In this document: one piece after another, positions 15,591-22,968 of the stretch
Layout of the letters: each line of letters opens with the position of its first letter
How positions within the stretch are numbered: the first letter of the stretch is position 1
Assembly: GCA_017882265.1 (NCBI GenBank)
Contig: JADGPW010000089.1
Span: 1 to 32,063, forward strand
Direction of reading: 5' to 3'
DNA from: Chitinophagaceae bacterium
GTDB taxonomy: Bacteria > Bacteroidota > Bacteroidia > Chitinophagales > Chitinophagaceae
Length of the DNA stretch: 32,063 bases
The notes under the pieces: model-generated
Told to the model about the DNA's origin: nothing
Databases searched by the model: none
What the model saw: the letters and a program-made list of their open reading frames with translations, nothing else
Position numbers and translations under genes: made by a program

Positions 15591-16340
15591 CTATAGTTCT
15601 GTTTTCCTATATTCATCAATATAAATGGTCATGGGCTCCCGCATTACATCCCTGTATAAACCCATTTTGAAATAGTATTTATTAAATGTTGAAATATAAC
15701 CCCTGGATGCCGTATAGCTGGTAATGCCTTTATAACTGATAATATTTTTACTGTTGAGAAAGGCCTCTATTTCCCCATCGTTTTGTCTTGAAAAGCGTAT
15801 CCGGAATTTAAAATCAAGCCACCTGTTCCTGATCTCATCGTTCAGTTCGTACAGCTTCCGTCTCCCCGTATCGGTTGTCAGCGTGATAAATAACTTACCG
15901 GATTGATATCTTACAGCCACCACCGGGCTGTCATCCGAACATAGCTGACCCGGACACTTTTGTTTCCATTGTGCAATAATAAGCCGGGTAGCCACAATAG
16001 GGAAACTGTCAGGCAAAAACGTACTAAACTGGTATTCGTATTTGATGCCCTCATCAGATTCGAGATATTCGGCTTCTTCTAATTCATCACGTTCTGAAGT
16101 AAGGCTACTATCGTTGCCGGCTTCTAAGACGTCTCCTGTTCTTAATGTTATTTTAGCAGCGCTTTTACCTTTTCGAACGATCCGGGACTGAATTTCAAAT
16201 GCCTGAGATACCATTCTTGATGAGGTCCAGATATGGTTTAACGCGGATGCCTCAAACCCATCATAAACATCTTTCTGGTTATAACAGCTTATGATGGGTA
16301 CAAATAATAATAGAAGGAGATTCCATTTACGTCGTGACAT
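15591..16340 (-). CDS. Lipoprotein with polysaccharide-lyase-like (heparin lyase I type) jelly-roll
   Basis: Starting at ATG 16340 the protein begins MSRRKWNLLLLLFVPIISC, a lipoprotein signal with lipobox IIS-C, so it should be anchored to a membrane and may face the outside. The mature part (to residue 249) contains, in order, RDELEEAEYL, YEYQFSTFLPDSF, RLIIAQWKQKCPG, a W-LDFKFRIRFS strand, EIEAFLNSKNI and YFKMGLYRD. This succession matches the PF14099-type polysaccharide lyase family of secreted jelly-roll proteins. Typical members end with K-x-G-I-Y-R, as here. The glycan substrate is not predictable, and a non-catalytic glycan-binding role is possible. An inverted repeat lies upstream. 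Confidence 0.65.
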   Translation of the reverse strand: MSRRKWNLLLLLFVPIISCYNQKDVYDGFEASALNHIWTSSRMVSQAFEIQSRIVRKGKSAAKITLRTGDVLEAGNDSSLTSERDELEEAEYLESDEGIKYEYQFSTFLPDSFPIVATRLIIAQWKQKCPGQLCSDDSPVVAVRYQSGKLFITLTTDTGRRKLYELNDEIRNRWLDFKFRIRFSRQNDGEIEAFLNSKNIISYKGITSYTASRGYISTFNKYYFKMGLYRDVMREPMTIYIDEYRKTEL

Positions 16341-16368
16341 AAAGACACTAATTAATTGTTTGTCTTCG

Positions 16369-16418
16369 CGTAGCTTCAAACAGGCGCTGGCGTCCGGAGG
16401 CACGGAGCAGAAGCTACG
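16369..16418. repeat. Inverted repeat upstream of the lipoprotein gene
   Basis: Nine-base perfect arms CGTAGCTTC (16369-16377) and GAAGCTACG (16410-16418) enclose a 32-base GC-rich spacer containing GTCCGGAGGC. It lies 29 bases upstream of the lipoprotein ATG. It could be an mRNA hairpin, an operator or another dispersed element. Confidence 0.55.
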
Positions 16419-16546
16419 TTAGTTCCTGTAACCGAAGTTATATTCTTTTACTTGGACCTTCCTTCGACAGTGACTTTAGTTGAAAAGTGAGGGTAGAATA
16501 CCTTCGACTGCCCGGCTTTGGGTAAAGCATCCACTATACCATATCA

Positions 16547-16918
16547 TTATCCGCAAATGATATTTGTTGAAGCAGCCGTTTCGCTTAACATTTTTTGTAC
16601 TACTTCAAAATTTATTTTATCGGGTTTTGAAAAACGAATACAGCCTTTGCCCATACTGATGCTCCTGCCTTTTAGAAGTTCTTTGTTTTTCTCCATAACA
16701 TCTTGTTTCAAAATATATAATACAATAAAATTCTTCTGGCTGGCAAATCCTACTTCGGCTATTTTGTTTCTTTCATAACAGGGTAATCCATATACCATGG
16801 CTTCATTATATCCTTTTAATTCTGTGAGGCATAGTTGGCGTAACTTCTTAAGTGAGGGTCGCCTGTCTTCGGGCACCCCTTTTAAATAAGTATCAACATC
16901 CGGGGCTTTGCTCTGCAT
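16547..16918 (-). CDS. DUF1801 (YdhG-like) protein
   Basis: The 123-aa protein has the DUF1801 pattern: a N-terminal DVDTYLKGVPEDRRPSLKKLRQLCL, then the core EAMVYGLPCYERN, FASQKNFIVLYIL, and the C-terminal GKGCIRFSKPDKINFEVVQKML. The biochemical role of the family is not known. Structures resemble a two-layer alpha/beta fold. It lies 31 bases downstream of a VOC gene on the same strand, so the two are probably cotranscribed. It is soluble, with no signal peptide. Confidence 0.85.
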   Translation of the reverse strand: MQSKAPDVDTYLKGVPEDRRPSLKKLRQLCLTELKGYNEAMVYGLPCYERNKIAEVGFASQKNFIVLYILKQDVMEKNKELLKGRSISMGKGCIRFSKPDKINFEVVQKMLSETAASTNIICG

Positions 16919-16949
16919 TTTTTCTACCTGTAAAGAGTTAGGGGGTATT

Positions 16950-17327
16950 TTAATCAGGATCGGTGCCTAATCTCAGGATATGGCCGTCCGGATCTTCCAC
17001 CTGCATTTCCATCGCCCAGGAATGTTTAACAGGTGGTTGCCGGATGGTGGCTCCTTTTGATTTAAGTTCATTGTATAAAGAGAATATATCTCCTTCAAAC
17101 CCAATCCAGACCCATGTACCTGCATTCCCTTGTTCCCCTTTGCACAGATAAAGGGCTGCTTTATCCCGGTTTACACAGGTAAAATTATCGCTTCCCCATT
17201 CAGCCTCCCTGAAACCAAGTATATTGATATAGAAGTTACGGCTAACAGCCATATCCTGTACGTTCAGTATGGGTGTAATACATTCGATATGAATATCCTG
17301 CTTTTTTTCTGAATTATTTTCGGACAT
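16950..17327 (-). CDS. VOC-family (bleomycin-resistance-like) protein
   Basis: This 125-aa VOC protein has ITPILNVQDMAVSRNFYINILGFREAEW in the first module and MEMQVEDPDGHILRLGTDPD in the second. The pattern (Asp-Pro-Asp-Gly-His near the end, SRNFYINILGF near the start) matches the bleomycin/glyoxalase superfamily. The substrate is unknown. It is distinct in sequence from the VOC protein at 15194-15565. It is preceded by the GNAT gene (49-base gap) and followed by the DUF1801 gene (31-base gap), all on the minus strand, so a small operon is likely. Confidence 0.85.
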   Translation of the reverse strand: MSENNSEKKQDIHIECITPILNVQDMAVSRNFYINILGFREAEWGSDNFTCVNRDKAALYLCKGEQGNAGTWVWIGFEGDIFSLYNELKSKGATIRQPPVKHSWAMEMQVEDPDGHILRLGTDPD

Positions 17328-17376
17328 AACGTCTTCTGTTTAAAAATGAAAGTAAATGATGAAATTAATTATAGGA

Positions 17377-17841
17377 TCAACCCGGGTGACATTCCATATA
17401 TTCATGCATATTATTATCACTCACTTTTTTAAAGCCCAACCGCTGATACAATCTTTTTGCCGGGTTATCGCGGATTACATATAATGAAACCATTTTGCTT
17501 TTTTGCCTTGCCGAATTAATTAGTTCCTTCAGAATTTTATTCCCGATCCCTTTACCCTGGAATTCGGGTAACAAGGAAATGTCAATAATATGGATATCAT
17601 TTTTGGATTCCCAAAGATATAAACGGCCTGCCTGTTTTTTTTTATACAAAATGACCTGGAAAGTGGCGCCGGGGTATTTACTTTTATAATCGGCTAACTG
17701 GGCAGTCAATTGCATGATGATGAAACTATGCTTTACCTCTTCCGGCCAGTTTGTTAAATTCAATTCTTTTTCCCGGGTACTGCGGTACAGCTTTTCGATA
17801 AACCGCTGATCTCTATTTTCAATATTTTTGAATGTGATCAT
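17377..17841 (-). CDS. GNAT-family N-acetyltransferase
   Basis: The 154-aa protein carries the acetyl-CoA binding motif A of the GNAT fold, LLPEFQGKGIGNKILKELINSARQ, preceded by strand IHIIDISL. Motif B follows: VSLYVIRDNPAKRLYQRLGFKKV. Such enzymes transfer an acetyl group to an amine of a small molecule or protein. The target is not predictable. ATG 17841 (MITFKNIENRDQRFIEKLY) is preferred to a TTG-type start 54 bases upstream because homologues start at this strand. It is the first gene of the minus-strand run GNAT, VOC, DUF1801. About 870 bases without a convincing gene lie upstream. Confidence 0.85.
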   Translation of the reverse strand: MITFKNIENRDQRFIEKLYRSTREKELNLTNWPEEVKHSFIIMQLTAQLADYKSKYPGATFQVILYKKKQAGRLYLWESKNDIHIIDISLLPEFQGKGIGNKILKELINSARQKSKMVSLYVIRDNPAKRLYQRLGFKKVSDNNMHEYMECHPG

Positions 17842-17896
17842 GTAGTCAACTTGTTTTGGAAATAAAAAGGGTACCGTATAGCCGGCATTGAACAAG

Positions 17897-18054
17897 TATT
17901 GCCGATGCCTGGCAACAGGTTTTTCCCTGCTTAGAACTGCTATTGATAATACAATATTGCCGATGCTTTAGATTTCTTCATAAGGTAATTTGTTATTAAG
18001 TTGAATAAATCAGAAGTTATCCATTAGGGCGGCCAGGGTCAGGTATTGCCGATG
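17897..18054. repeat. Three direct copies of TATTGCCGATG
   Basis: Identical 11-base words at 17897-17907, 17955-17965 and 18044-18054, spaced 58 and 89 bases apart, upstream of the GNAT gene. Confidence 0.5.
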
Positions 18055-18605
18055 GTGGGATATTTGAAATCCGTCCGCCCGGAACCGCCGCCTGACTTTT
18101 TGATAAAGTTAAATATTAAGAACTAAACCTGGCTCTATTCGTCAACACCCGAACTACAGTATAACAGAATTACTGATGTTGAATGTTTCAATGGCAAGCC
18201 CCATTATTGGCAATATGGCAGGCAGGGTACCCCGTTGGTATTTTCCTCCACCAACCGCCGCCAAAAACCAGGTGACAAATATCTATAACATCCTGTATTG
18301 AATGAAAAGCCCGTCTTTGCTGAAGCTTTTGCTGGCGATGTAGCCCTTTCAGGATTGAGTTCGAACGAAATGATACAGGATACCAGCGCAATCAGGAAAA
18401 TAGAATTTCTTACTACAAAAAACAAATGATCTATTAAAGAATAACTATAATAATTTCCCATCATTATGAAATGATGGCTTACAGGAACCGGCGACAGTGA
18501 ATAATCGGTGGTGGTTTTCGCTGCCGGTAAATGTTCCCGCTTATTCGCAAGCCAGCTGCCTCCATTTGTTAGCACTGCCGTTTGGTCTCGGACCAACGAC
18601 AACTG

Positions 18606-18629
18606 ATCACAATCAACTTTTATTGTGAT
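18606..18629. promoter_or_regulatory. Perfect inverted repeat upstream of the tectonin gene
   Basis: ATCACAAT (18606-18613) and ATTGTGAT (18622-18629) form perfect eight-base arms around an eight-base spacer, 82 bases before the ATG at 18711. This could be an operator for a dimeric regulator. No T-tract supports a terminator. Confidence 0.35.
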
Positions 18630-18710
18630 TAAAGTCCTGTGATATAAATATTTTTCAGATGTAATATGCAGGGCAATTAAATTATCTTTTTTAAATATAA
18701 ACTTTACGAT

Positions 18711-19469
18711 ATGAAGAATAGATACGTTTTAATATCTGCAAAATTTATTTTGCCGCTCTCACTTTTATTATGTAATGGCCATTCATTCGTTTACGGCCAA
18801 TGGTCTTTGAAGACGGGATCTGCCAGGGATATAAGTGTTGGGGCTAACGGTTCAGTATGGATAATTGGTACAAACCAAGTTGGAGGAGGATATGGCGTTT
18901 ACAAGTGGAATGGTGCAGATTGGACAGGTATAGATGGTGGTGGTGTAAAAATTGCCGTGGATCCTCGTGGTAAACCATGGATGGTGAATGATGGAGGTCA
19001 AATATTCAGGCGTGCCGGTAACAACTGGATTCAACTGCCCGGATCTGCAAAAGATATTGGTATTGGAAAAGATGGCTCAGTTTGGGTCGTCGGTTTTCTT
19101 GCAGTGAATGGAGGATTTAGCATTCATAAATGGAATGGTGTCAACTGGGATATCATAGATGGTGGTGGTGTAAGAATAGCAGTAGATCCCGATGGAAACC
19201 CCTGGATAGTGAATGATGCAGATGACATATTCAGACATGAGGGTAACAACTGGATACAACTGCCCGGAGCTGCAAAAGATATTGGTATTGGAAAAGATGG
19301 TTCAGTTTGGGTCGTCGGTTTTACTACAGTTAATGGAGGATTTAGCGTACACAAATGGAATGGTGTGAACTGGGATCTGATAGATGGGGGCGCTACCGAT
19401 ATTTCAGTTAACCCCAATGGTAAACCATGGGTTATTAACCAGTATAATCAGATATTTGAAAGGCAGTAG
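18711..19469 (+). CDS. Secreted tectonin-type beta-propeller (lectin-like) protein
   Basis: The protein starts with a signal peptide (MKNRYVLISAKFILPLSLLL...VYGQ, about 30 residues). It then consists of about six blades of the tectonin (TECPR) repeat, alternating two forms: W-x-x-x-x-G-S/A-A-x-D-I-x-V/I-G-x-(D/N)-G-S-V-W-V-(I/V)-G and IDGGG-V-x-I-A-V-D-P-x-G-x-P-W-x-V-N. Tectonin propellers bind glycans or lipopolysaccharide in animals and slime moulds, and bacterial ones are poorly studied. A six-blade ring would be complete in 252 aa. A 137-base stretch is repeated at 225-base spacing with roughly 92 percent identity, so a two-blade unit was duplicated recently. The gene stands alone between repeat-rich gaps. 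Confidence 0.8.
   Translation: MKNRYVLISAKFILPLSLLLCNGHSFVYGQWSLKTGSARDISVGANGSVWIIGTNQVGGGYGVYKWNGADWTGIDGGGVKIAVDPRGKPWMVNDGGQIFRRAGNNWIQLPGSAKDIGIGKDGSVWVVGFLAVNGGFSIHKWNGVNWDIIDGGGVRIAVDPDGNPWIVNDADDIFRHEGNNWIQLPGAAKDIGIGKDGSVWVVGFTTVNGGFSVHKWNGVNWDLIDGGATDISVNPNGKPWVINQYNQIFERQ
19017..19378 (+). repeat. Recent two-blade duplication within the tectonin gene
   Basis: Bases 19017-19153 and 19242-19378 align without gaps. I count about 11 differences over 137 positions. The 225-base period equals 75 residues, two propeller blades. Confidence 0.8.
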
Positions 19470-19599
19470 TCCGATTATTATTATCGTCCTCCATTCACTT
19501 ATTTATTGCTTTCAAAAGAAATAAGACTGACGAAATAATTCTTCTCTAAGTGGCCTATATACATAGGCCGAGTGGTTTGAATTCCCCATTAATGTATAA

Positions 19600-19741
19600 T
19601 CCATGTGTGATCCATGTGTCAAATGGGCTATTTCCCGTTTAAACACATATGCCTGATACATGGATCGCACATTGATGACACATGATTTACGCAGAAACGA
19701 CACATGGATCACACATGTTTGACACATGATTTAGGTATATT
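19600..19741. repeat. 11-base periodic repeat array (TGACACATGAT words) with inverted part
   Basis: From 19654 eight 11-base words follow in register: TGATACATGGA, TCGCACATTGA, TGACACATGAT, TTACGCAGAAA, CGACACATGGA, TCACACATGTT, TGACACATGAT, TTAGGTATATT. Two further words in inverse orientation, TCCATGTGTGA and TCCATGTGTCA, lie at 19600-19621. The 34-base blocks 19658-19691 and 19702-19735 are direct copies with few differences, and 19602-19620 is an exact 19-base inverse of 19699-19717. Confidence 0.8.
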
Positions 19742-20157
19742 TTATTGATAATTAAAGTTTTGTGTAAACCTGGGTAATACAGTTTTCTATAATTTATTCA
19801 ATATCATGGTCTTACAAAATCCAAATGCAGCGAAACTGTCTCATTCATGAGGGAAGGGTAGAAGAATGTTCTTTCAAACTTCAAGGTTCGATATGGAATA
19901 TGGCAAATTACACCACATGTATTTACCGAGTTTCATCATTTCGGCAATACCGGCGAATAAATTTGGTGATGGTAATAAATGGTTGGCGAAATATCAATCA
20001 TGGCCGCCGACCTTAATCTATCGTTGGTGAGACACTTTCCACAGAGTGTTCAAATTTGAAATTGTTATATTGACCAACTTCATTTTGTTAATCACAAAAA
20101 ACTATTATATTGGTGATTAAAATTTTAAGAATAAATTATAATAGATGTATTTCGCTG

Positions 20158-20191
20158 AACCGTGCCATGGCTCAGCTGCCACAGCACGGTT
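20158..20191. repeat. Interrupted hairpin
   Basis: AACCGTGC (20158-20165) pairs with GCACGGTT (20184-20191), and inside it TGGC (20168-20171) pairs with GCCA (20178-20181). It stands in the gene-poor region 103 bases before the next start codon. The downstream sequence GTGTAAAAAAAG gives no T-tract on the plus strand. On the minus strand no gene ends here. Confidence 0.45.
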
Positions 20192-20294
20192 GTGTAAAAA
20201 AAGTTCTCGCTTTTACCAAAAAACTGTTTTAAATTAGACAAATCAGTTACCCGGGAAAGGTCTTTTATTGATTCACCTTTTAAATTTAAATCCC

Positions 20295-20675
20295 ATGGTT
20301 CAGGTAGACATCTCACAGCTCTCTACAGAGTCCAACAACTGGAGAGAGCTGCTTCGCCAGTTTCGTGACGAATTTACAAAAAACGAAACCCAACTCACAA
20401 AAGTTGCCAGCCAGTCCCTCTCCAAAGAACAACTCCGCGACGTAGAACATTTTCACAACCAGTTTCACATCCAACTCATCAACATCCACGATCTCAAACA
20501 AGCTATTAAGGTTCATGACCGCAAAATGAACTTTGAAAGGACCGCCTTCAACGGCCTGGTCAATGAAGATAGTCTTGCTCGTCATGAAAGTTTGTTGCAG
20601 GAGTACCGGTCCCTGGAACAAACGTTGCAGGATCTGCGTAACGAATTCAATGAATTTTTAGAACGAACGCCATAA
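20295..20675 (+). CDS. Hypothetical coiled-coil protein, 126 aa
   Basis: I do not recognise the family. ATG 20295 (MVQVDISQLSTESNNW) is preferred to a TTG 27 bases upstream. The protein is highly charged and almost entirely helical. Two long heptad-rich segments (about residues 18-80 and 88-124, e.g. HESLLQEYRSLEQTLQDLRNEF) predict an antiparallel helical hairpin or coiled-coil dimer. It has no signal peptide or cysteine. It precedes the EF-G2 gene by 157 bases on the same strand, but a heptad repeat and a hairpin lie between, so cotranscription is uncertain. A cytoplasmic structural or adaptor role is plausible but unproven. Confidence 0.7.
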   Translation: MVQVDISQLSTESNNWRELLRQFRDEFTKNETQLTKVASQSLSKEQLRDVEHFHNQFHIQLINIHDLKQAIKVHDRKMNFERTAFNGLVNEDSLARHESLLQEYRSLEQTLQDLRNEFNEFLERTP

Positions 20676-20752
20676 GACAATTGACAATAGGCAATGGGCA
20701 AAAGGCAACTGCCGGCTGCCGAATGCTGAATGTCGACTGCCGACTGACCAAC
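20676..20752. repeat. Array of eleven degenerate heptads
   Basis: Starting immediately after the coiled-coil gene stop, the sequence divides into seven-base words: GACAATT, GACAATA, GGCAATG, GGCAAAA, GGCAACT, GCCGGCT, GCCGAAT, GCTGAAT, GTCGACT, GCCGACT, GACCAAC. Each begins with G and most share the pattern GNCNAnT. Unlike the other elements it drifts from one word family to another rather than forming clear inverted arms. Confidence 0.75.
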
Positions 20753-20774
20753 TGTCTTTCTTCCCATTAAATTC

Positions 20775-20793
20775 TCCGAAGGAGTCCTTCGGA
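20775..20793 (+). promoter_or_regulatory. Perfect palindrome upstream of the EF-G2 gene
   Basis: TCCGAAGGA-G-TCCTTCGGA is a perfect 19-base palindrome ending 39 bases before the ATG at 20833. It can form a short mRNA hairpin (stem CCGAAG/CTTCGG) in the leader or serve as an operator. Confidence 0.4.
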
Positions 20794-20832
20794 CAAAGAC
20801 AACTTATCTTCTTATCTCTAAATTGGATTACT

Positions 20833-22968
20833 ATGCCAGAATTTGATACCTCACACGTAAAAAATATTGTCTTGCTGGGCCATGCGGGCTCAGGTAAGAC
20901 CACCTTAGCGGAGTGCATGCTATATGAAGCCGGAATAATTACCCGCCGCGGCAGCATAGCCGAACGAAACACTGCAGGAGATTACCACGAACTGGAACAG
21001 GAACGTGGTAATTCTATTTTTAGCAAGCTCCTTCACACCAAATGGCGGGGCTATAAAATCAATATTCTCGATACACCCGGTTATGATGATTTCGTGGGAG
21101 AAGTGATCGCGGCGCTGAAAGTAGCCGATACGGGTGTGATGCTTATCAATGCCATCATGGGCGTGGAAGTGGGTACCGATATCATTTGGGAATACACCGA
21201 TAAATTCCGGACACCAATGATATTCGCGGTTAATAAACTGGATGATGATAATGCCGATTTTGATAAAACCGTTAAGGAAGCCAAATCACATTTTGGAAAC
21301 AATGTAGTGGTCGTTCAATACCCCCGGCAAACAGGTGCCGGTTTCCACGAGATCATTGATGTGCTGCGGATGATCTTGTATAAATTCAAAGACGGGGGTG
21401 GAAAGCCGGAAAAATTGCCGATCCCTGCCGAGGAACAGGCCAAAGCTGATTCCTTGCATAAGGAACTGATCGAAGCGATCGCCAGTAATGATGAATCATT
21501 GATGGAAAAATATTTTGACAAAGGCGAACTGGAAGAAGATGAAATGAAAATGGGATTGAAAAACGCGATGATCAATCACGACCTGTTCCCCTTGTTCTGT
21601 CTCTCCGCGGAAAGAAATATGGGTAGCGGCCGGCTCATGGGTTTTATAGATAATGTTTGTCCCAGCGCCAACGAGATAGCGGCTCAAACCACGACCACCG
21701 GTACCCAGCTTACCTGCGATGCCAATGGCCCGACCTGTTTATTTGTGTACAAAACTATTTCGGAACCGCATGTAGGTGAACTTTCATTCTTTAAAGTTTT
21801 TTCAGGCACGGTGAAGAGCGGCATGGAACTGGAAAATGAAACGACGGGGGTTACCGAAAAGATCAGCCAGTTGTTTATGGTGGAAGGAAATAAACGGATG
21901 CCTGTGAATGAACTGGTGGCCGGTGATATTGGCGCTACACTCAAATTGAGAAATACGCATGTCAATAATACCCTTCATATAAAAGGGAAAAATTATGAAC
22001 TTCCGCCCATCGAATTCCCGTTACCCAATATGACGGTGGCGATCGAATTGATTAAGAAAGGAGAGGAGGAGAAGTTATCCCAGGCCTTACACCAGTTGCG
22101 GGAAGAGGATCCTACCTTACTGGTGGAAGTATCCACGGAACTCCGGCAAACCCTGATCCATTGCCAGGGGGATATGCACCTGGCCGTAGCAAAATGGAAA
22201 ATAGAGCACCAGCATAAACTGGAAGTGAAATTTGTTAAACCAAAGATTGCCTACCGCGAAACAATCCGCAAGATGGCTGAATCAAGTTATCGCCATAAAA
22301 AACAAAGTGGTGGCAACGGGCAGTTTGGTGAAGTATACTTGATGATTGAACCCTGGTATGAAGGGATGCCTGAACCCAAGGACCTGAATGTAAGGGCCCG
22401 GGATATATATGACCTGGATTGGGGTGGTAAACTGGTGTTTTATAATTGTATTGTTGGCGGCGCCATTGATACCCGCTTCCTGCCATCCATATTAAAAGGA
22501 GTAATGGAGAAAATGCATAACGGGCCACTGACGGGGTCGTATGCACGCGATATCCGCGTATGCGTTTACGATGGTAAGATGCACCCTGTTGACAGTAATG
22601 ATATCTCCTTTAAGATAGCGGGCCTGCAGGCATTCCGGCAGGCTTTCCAGCAGGCCGATCCGCAGATACTGGAACCCGTTTATCATGTAGAAGTGCTTTG
22701 TCCTGATGATCTTACCGGCGCTGTAATGGGCGACCTGCAAAGCCGTCGTGCTCTTGTGGAAGGTATTGACAGTGAGGGCCATTTTCAGAAAGTACTGGCG
22801 AAAGTCCCCCTGGCGGAAATGGATGGTTATTCATCCTCGCTCCGTTCGATCACGCAGGGACGGGCTAAATTTAAAATGAGCTTCCTGGCGTATGAACCCG
22901 TGCCTTTTGAATTGCAAAGGAAACTGATCGATGAATATAGTAAGACGACGAAGGAAGAGTTTGCTTAG
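20833..22968 (+). CDS. EF-G paralogue (EF-G2 type) with altered GTPase motifs
   Basis: The 711-aa protein has the full five-domain EF-G layout. It has a G domain with P-loop GHAGSGKT (16-23), DTPGYDDF (80-87) and NKLD (134-137). Domain II follows (SFFKVFSGTVKSGMELEN), then domains III-V (HQLREEDPTLLVEVS, and the EF-G domain IV signature YRHKKQSGGNGQFGEV). Two positions that are near-invariant in canonical EF-G are changed. The switch I sequence RGITI is RGNSI (58-62), and the catalytic His of DTPGH is Tyr84. Such changes match the Bacteroides EF-G2 class, reported to support translation without GTP hydrolysis during starvation. It is therefore probably not the housekeeping FusA. A long hairpin repeat follows the stop. 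Confidence 0.9.
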   Translation: MPEFDTSHVKNIVLLGHAGSGKTTLAECMLYEAGIITRRGSIAERNTAGDYHELEQERGNSIFSKLLHTKWRGYKINILDTPGYDDFVGEVIAALKVADTGVMLINAIMGVEVGTDIIWEYTDKFRTPMIFAVNKLDDDNADFDKTVKEAKSHFGNNVVVVQYPRQTGAGFHEIIDVLRMILYKFKDGGGKPEKLPIPAEEQAKADSLHKELIEAIASNDESLMEKYFDKGELEEDEMKMGLKNAMINHDLFPLFCLSAERNMGSGRLMGFIDNVCPSANEIAAQTTTTGTQLTCDANGPTCLFVYKTISEPHVGELSFFKVFSGTVKSGMELENETTGVTEKISQLFMVEGNKRMPVNELVAGDIGATLKLRNTHVNNTLHIKGKNYELPPIEFPLPNMTVAIELIKKGEEEKLSQALHQLREEDPTLLVEVSTELRQTLIHCQGDMHLAVAKWKIEHQHKLEVKFVKPKIAYRETIRKMAESSYRHKKQSGGNGQFGEVYLMIEPWYEGMPEPKDLNVRARDIYDLDWGGKLVFYNCIVGGAIDTRFLPSILKGVMEKMHNGPLTGSYARDIRVCVYDGKMHPVDSNDISFKIAGLQAFRQAFQQADPQILEPVYHVEVLCPDDLTGAVMGDLQSRRALVEGIDSEGHFQKVLAKVPLAEMDGYSSSLRSITQGRAKFKMSFLAYEPVPFELQRKLIDEYSKTTKEEFA

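Larger units (their letters stand above)
17842..18710. other. Long stretch without a convincing gene, with degenerate repeats
   Basis: No open frame here has a recognisable domain. The longest (minus, 18204-18602) has odd composition and no sensible start context. The word TATTGCCGATG occurs three times (17897-17907, 17955-17965, 18044-18054), and a related inverse form lies near 18204. TTGGTC-TCG-GACCAA at about 18583-18597 is a small palindrome. This looks like decayed or repeat-derived DNA, possibly remnants of an old insertion, but no transposase fragment is visible. Confidence 0.6.
19470..20294. other. Long gene-poor stretch after the tectonin gene
   Basis: It holds the 11-base periodic repeat (19600-19741), a hairpin at 20158-20191 and otherwise AT-rich sequence. 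A 54-codon frame (19866-20030, plus, ATG start, containing KFGDGNKWLAKYQ and ending LIYRW) is the only small frame with protein-like composition. Without homologues or a promoter I do not call it a gene. Confidence 0.6.

Noticed and set aside
16369-16418. Inverted repeat considered as an integron attC or attachment site
   Set aside because: The conserved core GTTRRRY / RYYYAAC ends are not present and no integrase is nearby.
15194-17841. Cluster of VOC, DUF1801 and GNAT genes considered as an antibiotic-resistance island
   Set aside because: These small families are common stress or metabolic genes with unknown substrates. No mobile element or recognised resistance enzyme accompanies them.
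18204-18602. Minus-strand open frame of 132 codons with a hydrophobic stretch
   Set aside because: No domain is recognisable, composition is odd, the frame starts within a palindromic string (TTGGTCTCGGACCAA) and ends among repeat-like sequence. Treated as non-coding.
19512-19727. Minus-strand open frame of 71 codons
   Set aside because: It is the translation of the 11-base repeat array (repeating Cys-Val-Ile-x-Val style words), not a protein gene.
19600-19741. Repeat array considered as a CRISPR array
   Set aside because: The words are 11 bases and contiguous, without unique spacers of 25-40 bases, and no cas gene is in the window.
19600-19741. Array considered as a replication origin with iterons
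   Set aside because: No replication initiator gene, DnaA boxes or AT-rich unwinding region of the expected form. The surroundings are ordinary chromosome.
19825-20016. Plus-strand open frame of 63 codons
   Set aside because: Irregular composition, no family, no promoter or ribosome site, and it overlaps a better-looking small frame in another register.
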